Shown piece after piece: positions 26,504 through 35,399 of a DNA stretch of 51,913 nt (positions within the stretch are counted from its first letter, which is position 1; each line of letters begins with the position of its first letter). Origin of the DNA: Equadaptatus sp045642025 (lineage in GTDB: Bacteria; Synergistota; Synergistia; Synergistales; Synergistaceae); the NCBI GenBank assembly GCA_045642025.1, contig JAZUIB010000025.1:1-51913 (forward strand), given 5' to 3'. Below the pieces are notes generated by a model, which made no database searches, was not told the origin of the DNA, and saw nothing but the letters and a program-made list of their open reading frames with translations. The position numbers and the translations under genes were made by a program.

Positions 26504-28057
26504 ATGGTAGACGAACTTCGCACAAACGAAGAAAACGCAGCAACAGAAGAAGTAACGATGGAAGAGCTTATGCAGCAGTATGATGCCGAAACAACAGATA
26601 AATTCCAGCGTGGAAAAATCGTTGAAGGCAAAGTAATCGAGGAAACAGAAGAAGGCTGGCTGGTTGATGTCAACTACAAATGCGAGGGTTTCCTCCCACG
26701 CAGAGAGTGGACAACACAGTCTCTTTCTGATGACACACCGCTGCCGAAAGCAGGAGACATTATCAGAGTCCAGATTATGAGCATGGGCAAAGGTGATGAA
26801 GCGCAGCTCGGTCTCAGCCGCTGGCGTGTTGTATTTGACGAATGCTGGAATGCAGTCGATGAAGCAGCGGCAAAAGGAGAACTTGTAACAGTCAAAGGTC
26901 TTCGCAAGGTCAAAGGCGGACTTATTGCCGCATACAAAGGCATAGAAGGCTTTATACCTGTTTCGCAGCTTTCAGAAACAGGCCGCGGCATAAATGCAGA
27001 TGATTTTGTCGGCAGAGAATTTGAAGTAAAACTTATTGAAAAAGACCGCCGTAAACGCCGTCTTGTCTTTTCTCGCCGTGTAATCGCGGAAGAAGAGGCC
27101 AATGCACTTAAAGCGGCCTTTTTTGAAAATGCAGAAGTTGGCAATATCCTCGAAGGTACCGTCGTCAGCGTTCCATCGTTTGGCGCGTTCGTAAACCTCG
27201 GCGCAGTAGAAGGTCTTGTGCATATCAGCGAACTCAGCTGGAAACACAATGTAAAGCCGTCAGAAACCGTTAAAGTTGGTGACAGGGTTAACGTCAAAAT
27301 CGTTAAACTTGACAAGGAAAACGGCAAAATATCCCTCAGCATTAAAGCCACACAGCCTGATCCGTGGGAAAATGCAGCTGCTAACTGGCCTAAAGGCACA
27401 GTTACTGAGGGGACTGTAGTCAATCTTACAGATTTCGGAGCTTTTGTTGAAATAGAGCCAGGACTTGAAGGTCTTGTACACATCGGAGACCTCAGCTGGA
27501 AACGTGTTAAAAAAGCCAGTGAAATCCTTAAAAAAGGCGATAAAGTTAAAGTGTCGATTGTCGATGTCGATATGGAACGCAAACGCCTCAGCCTCGGCTA
27601 TAAACAGCTTCACGACCCGTGGGCTGAAGTAGATGAAAAGTATAAAAAAGGTCAGGAAGTTCCTGCAAAAATTGTAAGACTTGCTGATTTCGGCGCATTT
27701 GCTGAACTTGAAGACGGCATTGAAGGGCTTGTCCATATTTCACAGATTGGTACAACAAGAATTGAACATCCGAAAGAAGCTCTTACCATCGGACAGGAAG
27801 TAACGGCGAGAATTCTTGATGTAGACCCTGTAGCACGCCGCATTCGTCTCTCACTCCGCACAGCCGAAGAAGAAGCGGCAATCCGTCAGGAAAGAGCAGA
27901 AGCAAGAGCAGCGAAAGCCGAAGCTCAAGAAAAAAGAAAAGAAGAACGTGAAGCACGCAGAAAAGCGGCTGAAGAAGCAAAAGCAGCAGAAGAAGCACAG
28001 TTCCCGAAAGAAGAAGTCAGCGTTACAATCGGTGATTTCCTCAATCAGGACAAGTAA
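26504..28057 (+). CDS. rpsA: 30S ribosomal protein S1 (five S1 domains)
   Basis: S1 helps mRNA bind the small subunit. The 517-residue protein has an acidic start and then five S1 RNA-binding repeats at roughly 35-105, 120-185, 205-275, 290-365 and 380-450. The third to fifth are the most canonical (for example GAFVNLGAVEGLVHISELSW and GAFVEIEPGLEGLVHIGDL). A charged Ala/Glu/Lys/Arg tail of about 50 residues follows, possibly coiled. GAAGGAGTAGG precedes ATG 26504. A strong terminator ends the unit. Confidence 0.92.
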   Translation: MVDELRTNEENAATEEVTMEELMQQYDAETTDKFQRGKIVEGKVIEETEEGWLVDVNYKCEGFLPRREWTTQSLSDDTPLPKAGDIIRVQIMSMGKGDEAQLGLSRWRVVFDECWNAVDEAAAKGELVTVKGLRKVKGGLIAAYKGIEGFIPVSQLSETGRGINADDFVGREFEVKLIEKDRRKRRLVFSRRVIAEEEANALKAAFFENAEVGNILEGTVVSVPSFGAFVNLGAVEGLVHISELSWKHNVKPSETVKVGDRVNVKIVKLDKENGKISLSIKATQPDPWENAAANWPKGTVTEGTVVNLTDFGAFVEIEPGLEGLVHIGDLSWKRVKKASEILKKGDKVKVSIVDVDMERKRLSLGYKQLHDPWAEVDEKYKKGQEVPAKIVRLADFGAFAELEDGIEGLVHISQIGTTRIEHPKEALTIGQEVTARILDVDPVARRIRLSLRTAEEEAAIRQERAEARAAKAEAQEKRKEEREARRKAAEEAKAAEEAQFPKEEVSVTIGDFLNQDK

Positions 28058-28070
28058 TTTTACCGATTTA

Positions 28071-28099
28071 AAAATGCCCGTCAAAAGACGGGCATTTTT
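28071..28099 (+). terminator. Rho-independent terminator after rpsA
   Basis: AAAATGCCCGTC (28071-28082) pairs with GACGGGCATTTT (28087-28098) around an AAAA loop, with T residues continuing. Confidence 0.92.
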
Positions 28100-28173
28100 T
28101 ATTGCTGCAATGCCATTTATTTCCGTAAATTATGTTACAATTTATATGTGACATTTTACTGGAGATGATATGA

Positions 28174-28662
28174 ATGAGCATACTTAAAATATGCTGTTAT
28201 CCTGACCCTGTGCTGAGAAATGAAAACAGCGCTGTTGAAGTTTTTGACGATGAACTTCGCAAACTTGTTGCTGATATGTATGAGACTATGTACGCGGCTG
28301 ACGGAATTGGACTTGCAGCGCCTCAGGTTGGTATAAACAGACAGATAGTGGTAATAGATTACCATGGCGAGAACTATACGCTTATAAACCCTGTAATTCT
28401 TGAAACTGAAGGTTCTGAAATACATGAGGAAGGCTGTCTCAGTTTTCCGAGCATTTATGTAAAAGTGCCGTCACCTGTCAAAATGACAGTAGTGTACAAA
28501 GATGAATTCGGCAAAGAACACAAAAAAGAGACCGATGGTTTTCTTACGACTGTATTTTCTCACGAAATAGACCATCTGCACGGCAGAATGCTTATTGACC
28601 GCATATCGCCGCTTAAAAGAACAATACTTAAGAAAAAAATAGCAAAAGAAAGAGGCTGTTAA
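28174..28662 (+). CDS. def: Peptide deformylase
   Basis: Def removes the formyl group from new proteins. The 162-residue protein has all three motifs: GIGLAAPQVG, EEGCLSFP with metal ligand Cys88, and SHEIDHLHG with His130, Glu131 and His134. The N-terminal YPDPVLRNEN strand is typical. The start at ATG 28174 follows CTGGAGATGA; an overlapping ATG seven bases earlier (28167) is out of frame. fmt starts one base after its stop. Together they handle the addition and removal of N-formyl-methionine. Confidence 0.97.
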   Translation: MSILKICCYPDPVLRNENSAVEVFDDELRKLVADMYETMYAADGIGLAAPQVGINRQIVVIDYHGENYTLINPVILETEGSEIHEEGCLSFPSIYVKVPSPVKMTVVYKDEFGKEHKKETDGFLTTVFSHEIDHLHGRMLIDRISPLKRTILKKKIAKERGC

Positions 28663-28663
28663 G

Positions 28664-29596
28664 ATGCTGCGTATCGGATTTTGCGGCAGTGGGCATTTTG
28701 CTGCGCTTTGTCTTAAACAGTTGTCTGCTGGTTGTAAAATTTCCTGGGTAATTACCAACACACCGAGGCCGGCCGGCAGAGGAATGCAGCTGCATAAAAC
28801 AGAGGTTAACATAGCGGCTGACGAGCTTGAAATACCGTGCAGAACTACAGACAGGCTGTCAGCAGATACTGAGAGTAATGAATGGATTAAAAGCAGCAGT
28901 CCTGACCTAATTTTTGTAATTGATTTCGGTCATATGATAAAGGAACCGCTGCTTTCGCTTCCGAAATACGGCTGTATAAATCTTCATCCGTCAAAACTTC
29001 CGCGCTACAGGGGTTCAGCACCGCTACAGAGAAGTATAATGGACGGCTGCAGTGAAACTGCTGTTTCTATTTTTAAACTTGACAAAGGAATGGATTCAGG
29101 AGAACTGCTTGCACAGCCTGAAGTTACAATCGCAGACGACGATACATACGAAACGCTTCTTGAAAAATGTGTGACAGTTGGATGCGCCGAAATGCTTCAT
29201 TTGCTGAATCAAGTTGGTGCTGAAAACTGGAAATTTACGCGGCAGACGGAAGAAGGAGCATCTCTTGCTCCGAAACTTGAAAAAGCAGAAGGAAGATTGG
29301 ACTGGACTAAACCGGCATTCTGCTGTAATTGTCTGATACGCGCCATTGCCAGCTCACCTGGGGTGTTCTGCTTTAGCGGAGGCAAACGTATAAGGGTATT
29401 CAAAGCAGAGGTAATAAAATCAGGCTCATTTGCATTGCCCGGGGTTATTACAGACATTCAGAACGGTTTTCCGACTGTAGCATGCGGTGAAAACTCTCTT
29501 AAACTTGAAGTCGTGCAGCCTGAGGGTAAACGTCAGCAGAGCGCGGCTGACTGGCTTAGAGGAGCAAGACTGAATATAGGCGACAGACTGGAATAA
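28664..29596 (+). CDS. fmt: Methionyl-tRNA formyltransferase
   Basis: Fmt formylates initiator Met-tRNA with 10-formyl-tetrahydrofolate. The 310-residue protein has the catalytic domain with NTPRPAGRG, then the core INLHPSKLPRYRGSAPLQ (Asn and His of the active site) and KLDKGMDSGELL with the catalytic Asp. The C-terminal OB-fold domain has EGRLDWTKPA and LKLEVVQPEGKRQQSAADWL. Length is normal. It is coupled to def upstream, and the Nudix gene starts about 75 bases downstream. Confidence 0.96.
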   Translation: MLRIGFCGSGHFAALCLKQLSAGCKISWVITNTPRPAGRGMQLHKTEVNIAADELEIPCRTTDRLSADTESNEWIKSSSPDLIFVIDFGHMIKEPLLSLPKYGCINLHPSKLPRYRGSAPLQRSIMDGCSETAVSIFKLDKGMDSGELLAQPEVTIADDDTYETLLEKCVTVGCAEMLHLLNQVGAENWKFTRQTEEGASLAPKLEKAEGRLDWTKPAFCCNCLIRAIASSPGVFCFSGGKRIRVFKAEVIKSGSFALPGVITDIQNGFPTVACGENSLKLEVVQPEGKRQQSAADWLRGARLNIGDRLE

Positions 29597-29670
29597 ATTT
29601 GCGATAAGACGGCGGCTGACAACAGACAGTTGCCGGCAAAGTGCTGACATTTGAAAATAGGGTGACAAAA

Positions 29671-30216
29671 ATGGACAAAATCGAAAAGACATTTTCATCA
29701 CAGAAAATTTATGACGGGCGTATTCTCAGTCTCAGAGTTGACGATGTTGAACTTCCCAACACAGTAAAGACAAAACGCGAAGTCGTAGAGCATAAAGATG
29801 CCGCAGCGCTGCTTGCTGTTGATGACTACGGCTTGCTGCTTTTTGTCTCTCAATACCGCTATGCGGTAGGCGCGGAATTGCTTGAAATACCTGCCGGACT
29901 TGTTGATGAAGGAGAAGACGCGATGACTGCAGCAATCCGCGAACTTCAGGAGGAATGTGGCTATAAACCTGGAAATATTGTAAAAATATGCACTTTTTTC
30001 CCATCTCCGGGTTTTTCAACAGAAAAGCTCCATCTGTATTTTGCGAGTAATCTTACTGCATCAAAACTGCCTGCCGACAATGACGAGAATATAAAAACAG
30101 TCAGGCTGTCATTGTCGGAGGCTGAAGAAAAAATTAAAAACGGTGAAATTGTTGATGCCAAAACAATAGCCGCTGTTTACTGGTACGGTAGACAAAATGA
30201 TAACAGAATTCGATAA
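29671..30216 (+). CDS. Nudix hydrolase, ADP-ribose pyrophosphatase-like
   Basis: Nudix proteins of this type split ADP-ribose or similar nucleoside diphosphate compounds. The 181-residue protein has the Nudix box GLVDEGEDAMTAAIRELQEE, with the REL-EE core, after AAALLAVDDYGLLLFVSQYR and EIPAG. These features are typical of NudF/ADPRase. I place the start at ATG 29671 after GGGTGAC; ten upstream residues from an ATG at 29641 are unlikely. The 3' end overlaps xerD by 20 bases. The exact substrate cannot be told. Confidence 0.88.
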   Translation: MDKIEKTFSSQKIYDGRILSLRVDDVELPNTVKTKREVVEHKDAAALLAVDDYGLLLFVSQYRYAVGAELLEIPAGLVDEGEDAMTAAIRELQEECGYKPGNIVKICTFFPSPGFSTEKLHLYFASNLTASKLPADNDENIKTVRLSLSEAEEKIKNGEIVDAKTIAAVYWYGRQNDNRIR

Positions 30217-31120
30217 AAATTTTGAACTTCTTACAGGCAGATTTAAAGATTATCTGCTGCTTGAGCGCGGAGCAAGCCAAAATACAGTCAAATCGTATAT
30301 GTCCGATTTGACCGCATGGTATATGTTCTGCAAAAAACATTCAGCAGAGCCTGAAAAACTGAATGCTGACGCTGTTTCACGCTTTATTCTTGAGCTTACT
30401 ACAGCAGGAAAAGCAAAAAGCACAATTCAGCGCAACGCGGCGGTACTTGCCTCATTTGCCCGCTTCCTTGTGTACGACGGTGTGGAAACACAATTACCCA
30501 AACTTGACCCTTTGCCGCAGAGAGACAAGAAACTTCCAGAGGTGATGACGGAGGGTGAAATCCAGAGAATTATCAATGTCTGTGAAGATGGAACAGCGAT
30601 TGGAAAACGCGACAGAGCCATCATAGAAATAGCTTATGGCACGGGTATGCGTGCTTCGGAAATATGTAATATTCAGCTTAAGGACATAGATTCAGGCAAC
30701 TGTGTCATATATACAAGAGGCAAAGGCTCTAAGGAACGTAGTGTGCCGTTTATCGGCGCTGTAAAAAGAATAGTTGAGAACTATATAGAAGAAACACGTC
30801 CCAGTCTAAACACGCTTAGTCAGCCATGGCTTTTCCTTAGTCACAGCGGTCAGAAACTTGGGCGTGACTCCCTGTGGCATATATTGCACAAACGCGGTCA
30901 GGAGGCAAAAATACCTACAGCACGCCTTCATCCGCATGTTCTGCGCCACACCTTTGCCACGCATCTTCTGCGCAATGGAATGGACCAGAGAACATTGCAG
31001 GAGATGCTTGGTCATTCATCCATAATGACAACGCAGAAATATACCCATATAGACGAAGAAATGCGTGATTTATACGATCGTTACCATCCGCGTTCGGCTG
31101 ACAGTACGGAGGAAGAGTAA
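30197..31120 (+). CDS. xerD: Tyrosine recombinase XerD/XerC-like
   Basis: This site-specific recombinase probably resolves chromosome dimers. The 307-residue protein has an N-terminal SAM-like core-binding domain (about 12-95, LLLERGASQNTVKSYMSDL) and a catalytic domain. The catalytic residues are Arg152 (YGTGMRASEI), a Lys in TRGKGSKER, His247 and Arg250 (HVLRHTFATHLL), His273 (GHSSIMTTQKYTH) and nucleophile Tyr282. Full length and housekeeping context (between a Nudix gene and punA) argue for Xer rather than a phage integrase. XerC versus XerD cannot be settled here. Confidence 0.92.
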   Translation: MITEFDKNFELLTGRFKDYLLLERGASQNTVKSYMSDLTAWYMFCKKHSAEPEKLNADAVSRFILELTTAGKAKSTIQRNAAVLASFARFLVYDGVETQLPKLDPLPQRDKKLPEVMTEGEIQRIINVCEDGTAIGKRDRAIIEIAYGTGMRASEICNIQLKDIDSGNCVIYTRGKGSKERSVPFIGAVKRIVENYIEETRPSLNTLSQPWLFLSHSGQKLGRDSLWHILHKRGQEAKIPTARLHPHVLRHTFATHLLRNGMDQRTLQEMLGHSSIMTTQKYTHIDEEMRDLYDRYHPRSADSTEEE

Positions 31121-31947
31121 TGAAATATACCGATAAAGTAAAAGAAGCAAAAAGATATCTTGCGGCGGCAACAGGCAAACTTCCGGAGCATTTGCTCGTG
31201 TTAGGCTCAGGGTTGTCAAAAGTCGCCGAAATCATGGACGCTGAGACAATTATAAATTATACAGCCATACCTTACTGGCCGAAATCAACAGCTCCAGGGC
31301 ATCTTGGACGTCTCCTTTTCGGAAAACTTGCCGGCAAAGAAGTTGTCATAATGCAGGGCAGAATACACGGTTACGAAGGCTATGACATAAAAGAAGTCAC
31401 CTTTCCTGTCCGAGTACTCGGTTCAATGGGAATAAAATCTGTCTTGTTTACAAATGCTTCTGGCGGAATACCTTCGGCTGAAAAAGATATTAAGCCTGGA
31501 AGCATTATAGCCGTTACGGACCATATAAATTTTATGGGAACAAACCCTCTGCGCGGCGAAAATAATCCCGAATGGGGCGACAGATTTCCCGATATGACCT
31601 TTACCTACGATAAAGCATACATAAATCTGCTTTCAAGGGTTGCTTCAAAACTTGAAATACCGCTCATAAACGGCGTTTATATGGCAATGCAGGGACCGTC
31701 ATACGAAACTCCTGCAGAAATTCGTATGGCGCGTATTTTGGGTGCTAACGTGGTAGGAATGTCCACAGTTCCTGAAGTAATTGTCGCGCGTCACATGGGG
31801 ATGAGAATAGCTGTGCTCTCCTGCGTATCAAACTATGCGGCGGGTGTTAAAAATGAAAAACTTACTGAAGAAGAAGTTCTCGAAACAATAGGCGGCAATG
31901 CCGATAAAATCGGCAGGCTGATAACAGGATTTTTTGAGGCGCTGTAG
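31120..31947 (+). CDS. punA: Purine nucleoside phosphorylase
   Basis: The enzyme splits purine nucleosides with phosphate to the free base and ribose-1-phosphate. The 275-residue protein matches the trimeric PNP class: LGSGLSKVAE, IPYWPKSTAPGHLGRL (usual form includes GHxG), MQGRIHGYEGY, TNASGGIPS, GDRFPDMTFTYD, MQGPSYETPAEIRM and GMSTVPEVIVARH. Its ATG shares a base with the xerD stop. In this genome it could also act on methylthioinosine from MtaD, but nothing in the sequence proves that. Confidence 0.94.
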   Translation: MKYTDKVKEAKRYLAAATGKLPEHLLVLGSGLSKVAEIMDAETIINYTAIPYWPKSTAPGHLGRLLFGKLAGKEVVIMQGRIHGYEGYDIKEVTFPVRVLGSMGIKSVLFTNASGGIPSAEKDIKPGSIIAVTDHINFMGTNPLRGENNPEWGDRFPDMTFTYDKAYINLLSRVASKLEIPLINGVYMAMQGPSYETPAEIRMARILGANVVGMSTVPEVIVARHMGMRIAVLSCVSNYAAGVKNEKLTEEEVLETIGGNADKIGRLITGFFEAL

Positions 31948-31948
31948 A

Positions 31949-32560
31949 ATGTTTATCGCAATTGAAGGAATTGATGGAACAGGAAAATCAACACAGGCAA
32001 AACGTCTTGCCGAATATCTTGAGGCTAAGGGGAAAAAGGTAATTCTTACAAAAGAACCTGGCGGATGGGAAGGCGGAGAAAAACTCAGAGAGCTTGTTCT
32101 CGGCGGAAAACTGCAACATCCGTGGAGTGAAGCGTACCTCTTTATGCTTGACAGGGCGGAGCATGTAAAGCGTGTAATTCTTCCTGCGTTAAAAGAAAAA
32201 ACTACGGTTATATGCGAACGCTACCATGCCTCTACGCTTGCCTATCAAGTGTGGGGCAGAGGACTGCCGCAGGCGCCTTTTGACATCCTCTTCCAATTGT
32301 CTGAATTCCCTTTGCCTGATATAACAATTCTGCTTGATTTAGACCCTGAAAAATCGCTTGCGCGTGTCAGAGGCAGAGGAGCGATGGATGCGTTTGAAAA
32401 AGAGGGACTTGAGTTTATGAAAAAAATCCGCAGAGGCTATCTTGAACAGTTAAAAAACAATAATGAACGCTGGGTATCTATATCTGCGGCTGACACACTT
32501 AATGTAGTTTTTGAAAACATTGTCCGTCATATTGAAACAATGGAGTTTGATAATGTCTAA
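31949..32560 (+). CDS. tmk: Thymidylate kinase
   Basis: Tmk phosphorylates dTMP to dTDP. The 203-residue protein begins MFIAIEGIDGTGKSTQAKRL with the P-loop. KEPGGWEGGEKLRELVL follows, where the usual form is TREPGG(T/S). Further on are MLDRAEHV, the DR-Y/RYH-type site ICERYHASTLAYQ, and PDITILLDLDPEKSLARVRGR before the lid region. I use ATG 31949, just past the punA stop. holB overlaps its last eight bases; tmk-holB is a very common pair. Confidence 0.95.
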   Translation: MFIAIEGIDGTGKSTQAKRLAEYLEAKGKKVILTKEPGGWEGGEKLRELVLGGKLQHPWSEAYLFMLDRAEHVKRVILPALKEKTTVICERYHASTLAYQVWGRGLPQAPFDILFQLSEFPLPDITILLDLDPEKSLARVRGRGAMDAFEKEGLEFMKKIRRGYLEQLKNNNERWVSISAADTLNVVFENIVRHIETMEFDNV

Positions 32561-33305
32561 TGAATTTGCTTCGCTAATAGAAAATTCCGCTGACTGGCGT
32601 GAAATTGAAGCGTCGCTTGCACAGGGGCACTATCCTCAGGCAGTGGCGGCTGTTGTTCCGTTATCAGGACAGGAATATTTTGTAGAATGTTATGCAAGGC
32701 GGATATTGGGTGAGGAGAAAGGCTGGAGCAACGGAAGACATCCTGACCTTATATTTGCGGGCAGCGCGGAAAAAGCACCGTCGATTGAAGAATGCCGCAA
32801 GCTCAATGAAGAAATGGCGCTTCATCCTGTTTCGGCAGACAGGCGTTTGTCTGTCATCTGGTCTGCGGACACGCTCTCTCTTGAAGCGGAAAACAGCCTG
32901 CTCAAGCTTACGGAAGAACCTCCGGCGAACTCCTGTATACTCTATGTAATGCAGGAAAACAAACTTCTGCCTACTATCAAAAGCCGTGTATGGACAATAA
33001 ACATAGACCTTCCCGAAGAATATCTCGGCGCGCACAAGCCTCCTCAGACTCCGGCGGAATGGTCGGAATGGATTGCAAAAACTTCTTCGGGCAAAAAAAA
33101 TGAAACTGAAGCAGTTTATCTTGAAATACGAAGCTGGATAAACTACTATATAGAGCACGGACAGTTCGGAAAAGCTTCAAACGCCGAACTGCTTGTGAGA
33201 ATGGCGAAAATGAAAAATATGTCACTGTCAATGGTGCAGGATATGACCTTTGCGGTGCTTCAGGAGGATATTTCTTGTGAACAAATATTTGGTAACATAC
33301 GGTAA
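32553..33305 (+). CDS. holB: DNA polymerase III delta prime subunit-like
   Basis: Delta prime is part of the clamp loader. The 250-residue protein is shorter than the usual 310-330 and lacks a visible P-loop. It keeps the diagnostic stretch SLEAENSLLKLTEEPPANS and VMQENKLLPTIKSRVW, typical of the delta-prime/tau family SRC-like region. Reading starts at ATG 32553, overlapping tmk. The gene context tmk-holB-ricT supports the call. Its end overlaps the start of ricT by 29 bases. Confidence 0.85.
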   Translation: MSNEFASLIENSADWREIEASLAQGHYPQAVAAVVPLSGQEYFVECYARRILGEEKGWSNGRHPDLIFAGSAEKAPSIEECRKLNEEMALHPVSADRRLSVIWSADTLSLEAENSLLKLTEEPPANSCILYVMQENKLLPTIKSRVWTINIDLPEEYLGAHKPPQTPAEWSEWIAKTSSGKKNETEAVYLEIRSWINYYIEHGQFGKASNAELLVRMAKMKNMSLSMVQDMTFAVLQEDISCEQIFGNIR

Positions 33306-34488
33306 ACCGAGATATCTTGGCATACTGACATATGCCGAAACATTCAAAAACGGCACACAGATTGTTGTTGAATCTGTGCGCGGAGAAGACATAGCAATTA
33401 TTGTCGGGCAGCTCACGGAAGAGCGTGAAGCTGAATACAGGGCTATCAGGAATACTGTCGAACGCCCGGACAACGCAGTCAAAATCACAGAGCCTGCCGT
33501 AACTGATGTCAAATTCATAAAAATAGCTGACGAAAAAGAATTCAAAGAACAGGCGGCTTTCCGTGCGGACGAAAACAACATGCTCAGAAAAGCCAAAGAA
33601 ATAGTCGTTCCGCATGACCTTGATATCAAAATCATCGATGTTGAAATGCTGAAAGGACGACAAAAACTTTATATATACTTCTCATCTGAACAGAGAGTTG
33701 ATTTCAGAGCATACGTGCGCGACCTGGCAAAAGAATTCAGAACACGCATAGAACTTCGTCAGATCGGTGTGCGCGATGAAACAAAAATAGTCGGAGGGCT
33801 TGGAATGTGCGGCCATAGATGTTGCTGCAGCTATTGGCTGCACCAGTTTGTCCCTGTGGGCATAAAAATGGTAAAAGAGCAGAATCTTGCGCTCAATCCG
33901 ACAAAAATATCGGGAATATGCGGAAGACTTATGTGTTGCATGTGCTACGAACACAATGTGTACAGCGAACTTTGGGAAGGACTTCCCAGCCCCGGAAGCA
34001 AACTGAAAATGGCAGACGGCAATATAACCATAAGCGGCATTGACATAGGCGCAAAAGCCATTAAATGCTACATACCGGGACTTGGAGAGAAGCCTGTGGC
34101 AATAGACAAATTCGAAGAATTCCAAAAAGCCGTTGAAGAGGGCAAAACTGCGGCAGAACTTGAAGAGCTCATAAAAACTAAAGATGATAAAAATGCGTAT
34201 GACGCACTTGAAATGGATATATTCAAAGATATCCATAAAACGAGCAGTGAACAAGACACAGCTGAAGATGGAAAAGCCCGCCGCAAAGGTTTACGCGGCA
34301 GACACGGCAGAGTGGGCGCACATCGCAGCCCGTCAGACATAAATATCGGTGCGGACGAAGAATTCTTTGATGCAGAAGAACAAAGAGAATATCAAGCAGA
34401 AATCGCAGAAAAAAGACATTCACGGCCTCGCCGCCGTGGAGGCAGAAAACATCATTACAGACCGGCAAACAACGGCGGAGCAGAATAA
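33277..34488 (+). CDS. ricT: PSP1 domain protein, RicT-like
   Basis: RicT-type proteins in Bacillus form a complex with RicA and RicF that assists RNase Y and carries iron-sulfur clusters. The 403-residue protein has the PSP1 core (about 1-100 and FSSEQRVDFRAYVRDLAKEF), GVRDETKIVGGLGMCG, and Cys-rich motifs CGHRCCCSYW and CGRLMCCMCYE, which could bind the clusters. The C-terminal tail (about 330-403) is basic, rich in Arg/Lys/His/Gly, and probably binds RNA. I choose GTG 33277 after CAGGAGGAT. It sits between holB and ftsY; this order with holB is common. Confidence 0.9.
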   Translation: MNKYLVTYGKPRYLGILTYAETFKNGTQIVVESVRGEDIAIIVGQLTEEREAEYRAIRNTVERPDNAVKITEPAVTDVKFIKIADEKEFKEQAAFRADENNMLRKAKEIVVPHDLDIKIIDVEMLKGRQKLYIYFSSEQRVDFRAYVRDLAKEFRTRIELRQIGVRDETKIVGGLGMCGHRCCCSYWLHQFVPVGIKMVKEQNLALNPTKISGICGRLMCCMCYEHNVYSELWEGLPSPGSKLKMADGNITISGIDIGAKAIKCYIPGLGEKPVAIDKFEEFQKAVEEGKTAAELEELIKTKDDKNAYDALEMDIFKDIHKTSSEQDTAEDGKARRKGLRGRHGRVGAHRSPSDINIGADEEFFDAEEQREYQAEIAEKRHSRPRRRGGRKHHYRPANNGGAE

Positions 34489-35399
34489 TGTTTAAAAAAT
34501 TAGCGGAAAAATTCCGCACAGGCGGTAATAAATGGGTACAGCACGTATCAAATCTGTTTTCGGACAAACCGGTGACAGAAGACTTTTGGGATGAACTTGA
34601 AGAAACCCTCATACTCGGAGATGTGGGAGTTGACACCTCTTGCAGTCTGATAGATTCACTCAGAAAACTTGCCATTGACCGCAGAATAGCAAACTGTGAC
34701 GAACTAAAAACGGCATTCGCAGAACTGGTGCGGCAAAAACTTGAAAAAGTGCCTATGACAGGCAAACCGCTTAGATTGGACAAAAAACCTGCCGTAGTAC
34801 TGCTGATAGGAGTAAACGGCAGCGGAAAAACAACGACAGCCGGCAAACTTGCCATACAGCTCAAGGCGCAGGGCAAAAAAGTAATACTTGCGGCGTGCGA
34901 CACATTCCGCGCGGCGGCAATCGACCAGCTCAAAATATGGGGCGAACGCACAGGCACAAAAGTAATATCGCAGGCAGAAAACAGCGACCCTGCCGCGGTG
35001 CTTTATGATGCTATAAACTCCGCAAAAGCAAGCGGAGCAGACGTCATAATAGCCGACACGGCAGGCAGGCTTCACACAAAATCAAACCTGATGGAAGAGC
35101 TGAACAAAATATTCCGCATAGTAAAAAGAGAAACAGACAACGAGCCTGCAGAAATACTGATAGTGCTTGACGCTGTTACAGGGCAGAATGCTTGTGCGCA
35201 GGCAGAAAACTTCGGAAAATGCATGCCAATAACAGGTGTTGTGCTCACAAAATACGACAACAGCTCAAAAGGCGGAATAGTGCTTCCAATAGCGGACAAA
35301 CTGCAGCTCCCCGTCAGATACGTAGGACTCGGAGAAGCGGCGGAAGACCTTGAACTATTTGACGCAAAAGCATTTACAGAGGCACTGCTGAATGTCTGA
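34488..35399 (+). CDS. ftsY: Signal recognition particle receptor FtsY
   Basis: FtsY docks SRP-bound ribosomes to the membrane translocon. The 303-residue protein is the compact NG form with a very short A region. It has P-loop GVNGSGKTTTAGKLA at about 108, then CDTFRAAAIDQLKIWGER, DTAGRLHTKSNLMEEL, TGQNACAQAENF, TKYDNSSKGGIVLPI and GLGEAAEDLELFD. The start overlaps the ricT stop (TAATG), and the DUF4416 gene overlaps its end by eight bases. Confidence 0.96.
   Translation: MFKKLAEKFRTGGNKWVQHVSNLFSDKPVTEDFWDELEETLILGDVGVDTSCSLIDSLRKLAIDRRIANCDELKTAFAELVRQKLEKVPMTGKPLRLDKKPAVVLLIGVNGSGKTTTAGKLAIQLKAQGKKVILAACDTFRAAAIDQLKIWGERTGTKVISQAENSDPAAVLYDAINSAKASGADVIIADTAGRLHTKSNLMEELNKIFRIVKRETDNEPAEILIVLDAVTGQNACAQAENFGKCMPITGVVLTKYDNSSKGGIVLPIADKLQLPVRYVGLGEAAEDLELFDAKAFTEALLNV

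Noticed and set aside
26674..27582. 302-codon frame antisense to rpsA
   Set aside because: It is a shadow of the biased codon use in the S1 gene; the sense protein has five clear S1 domains.
30197..31120. Phage or element integrase
   Set aside because: The tyrosine recombinase lies in a housekeeping operon far from the prophage-like genes and has XerC/D layout.
34223..34957. 244-codon minus-strand frame over ricT-ftsY
   Set aside because: It is antisense to two well-supported genes and has no ribosome binding site of note.
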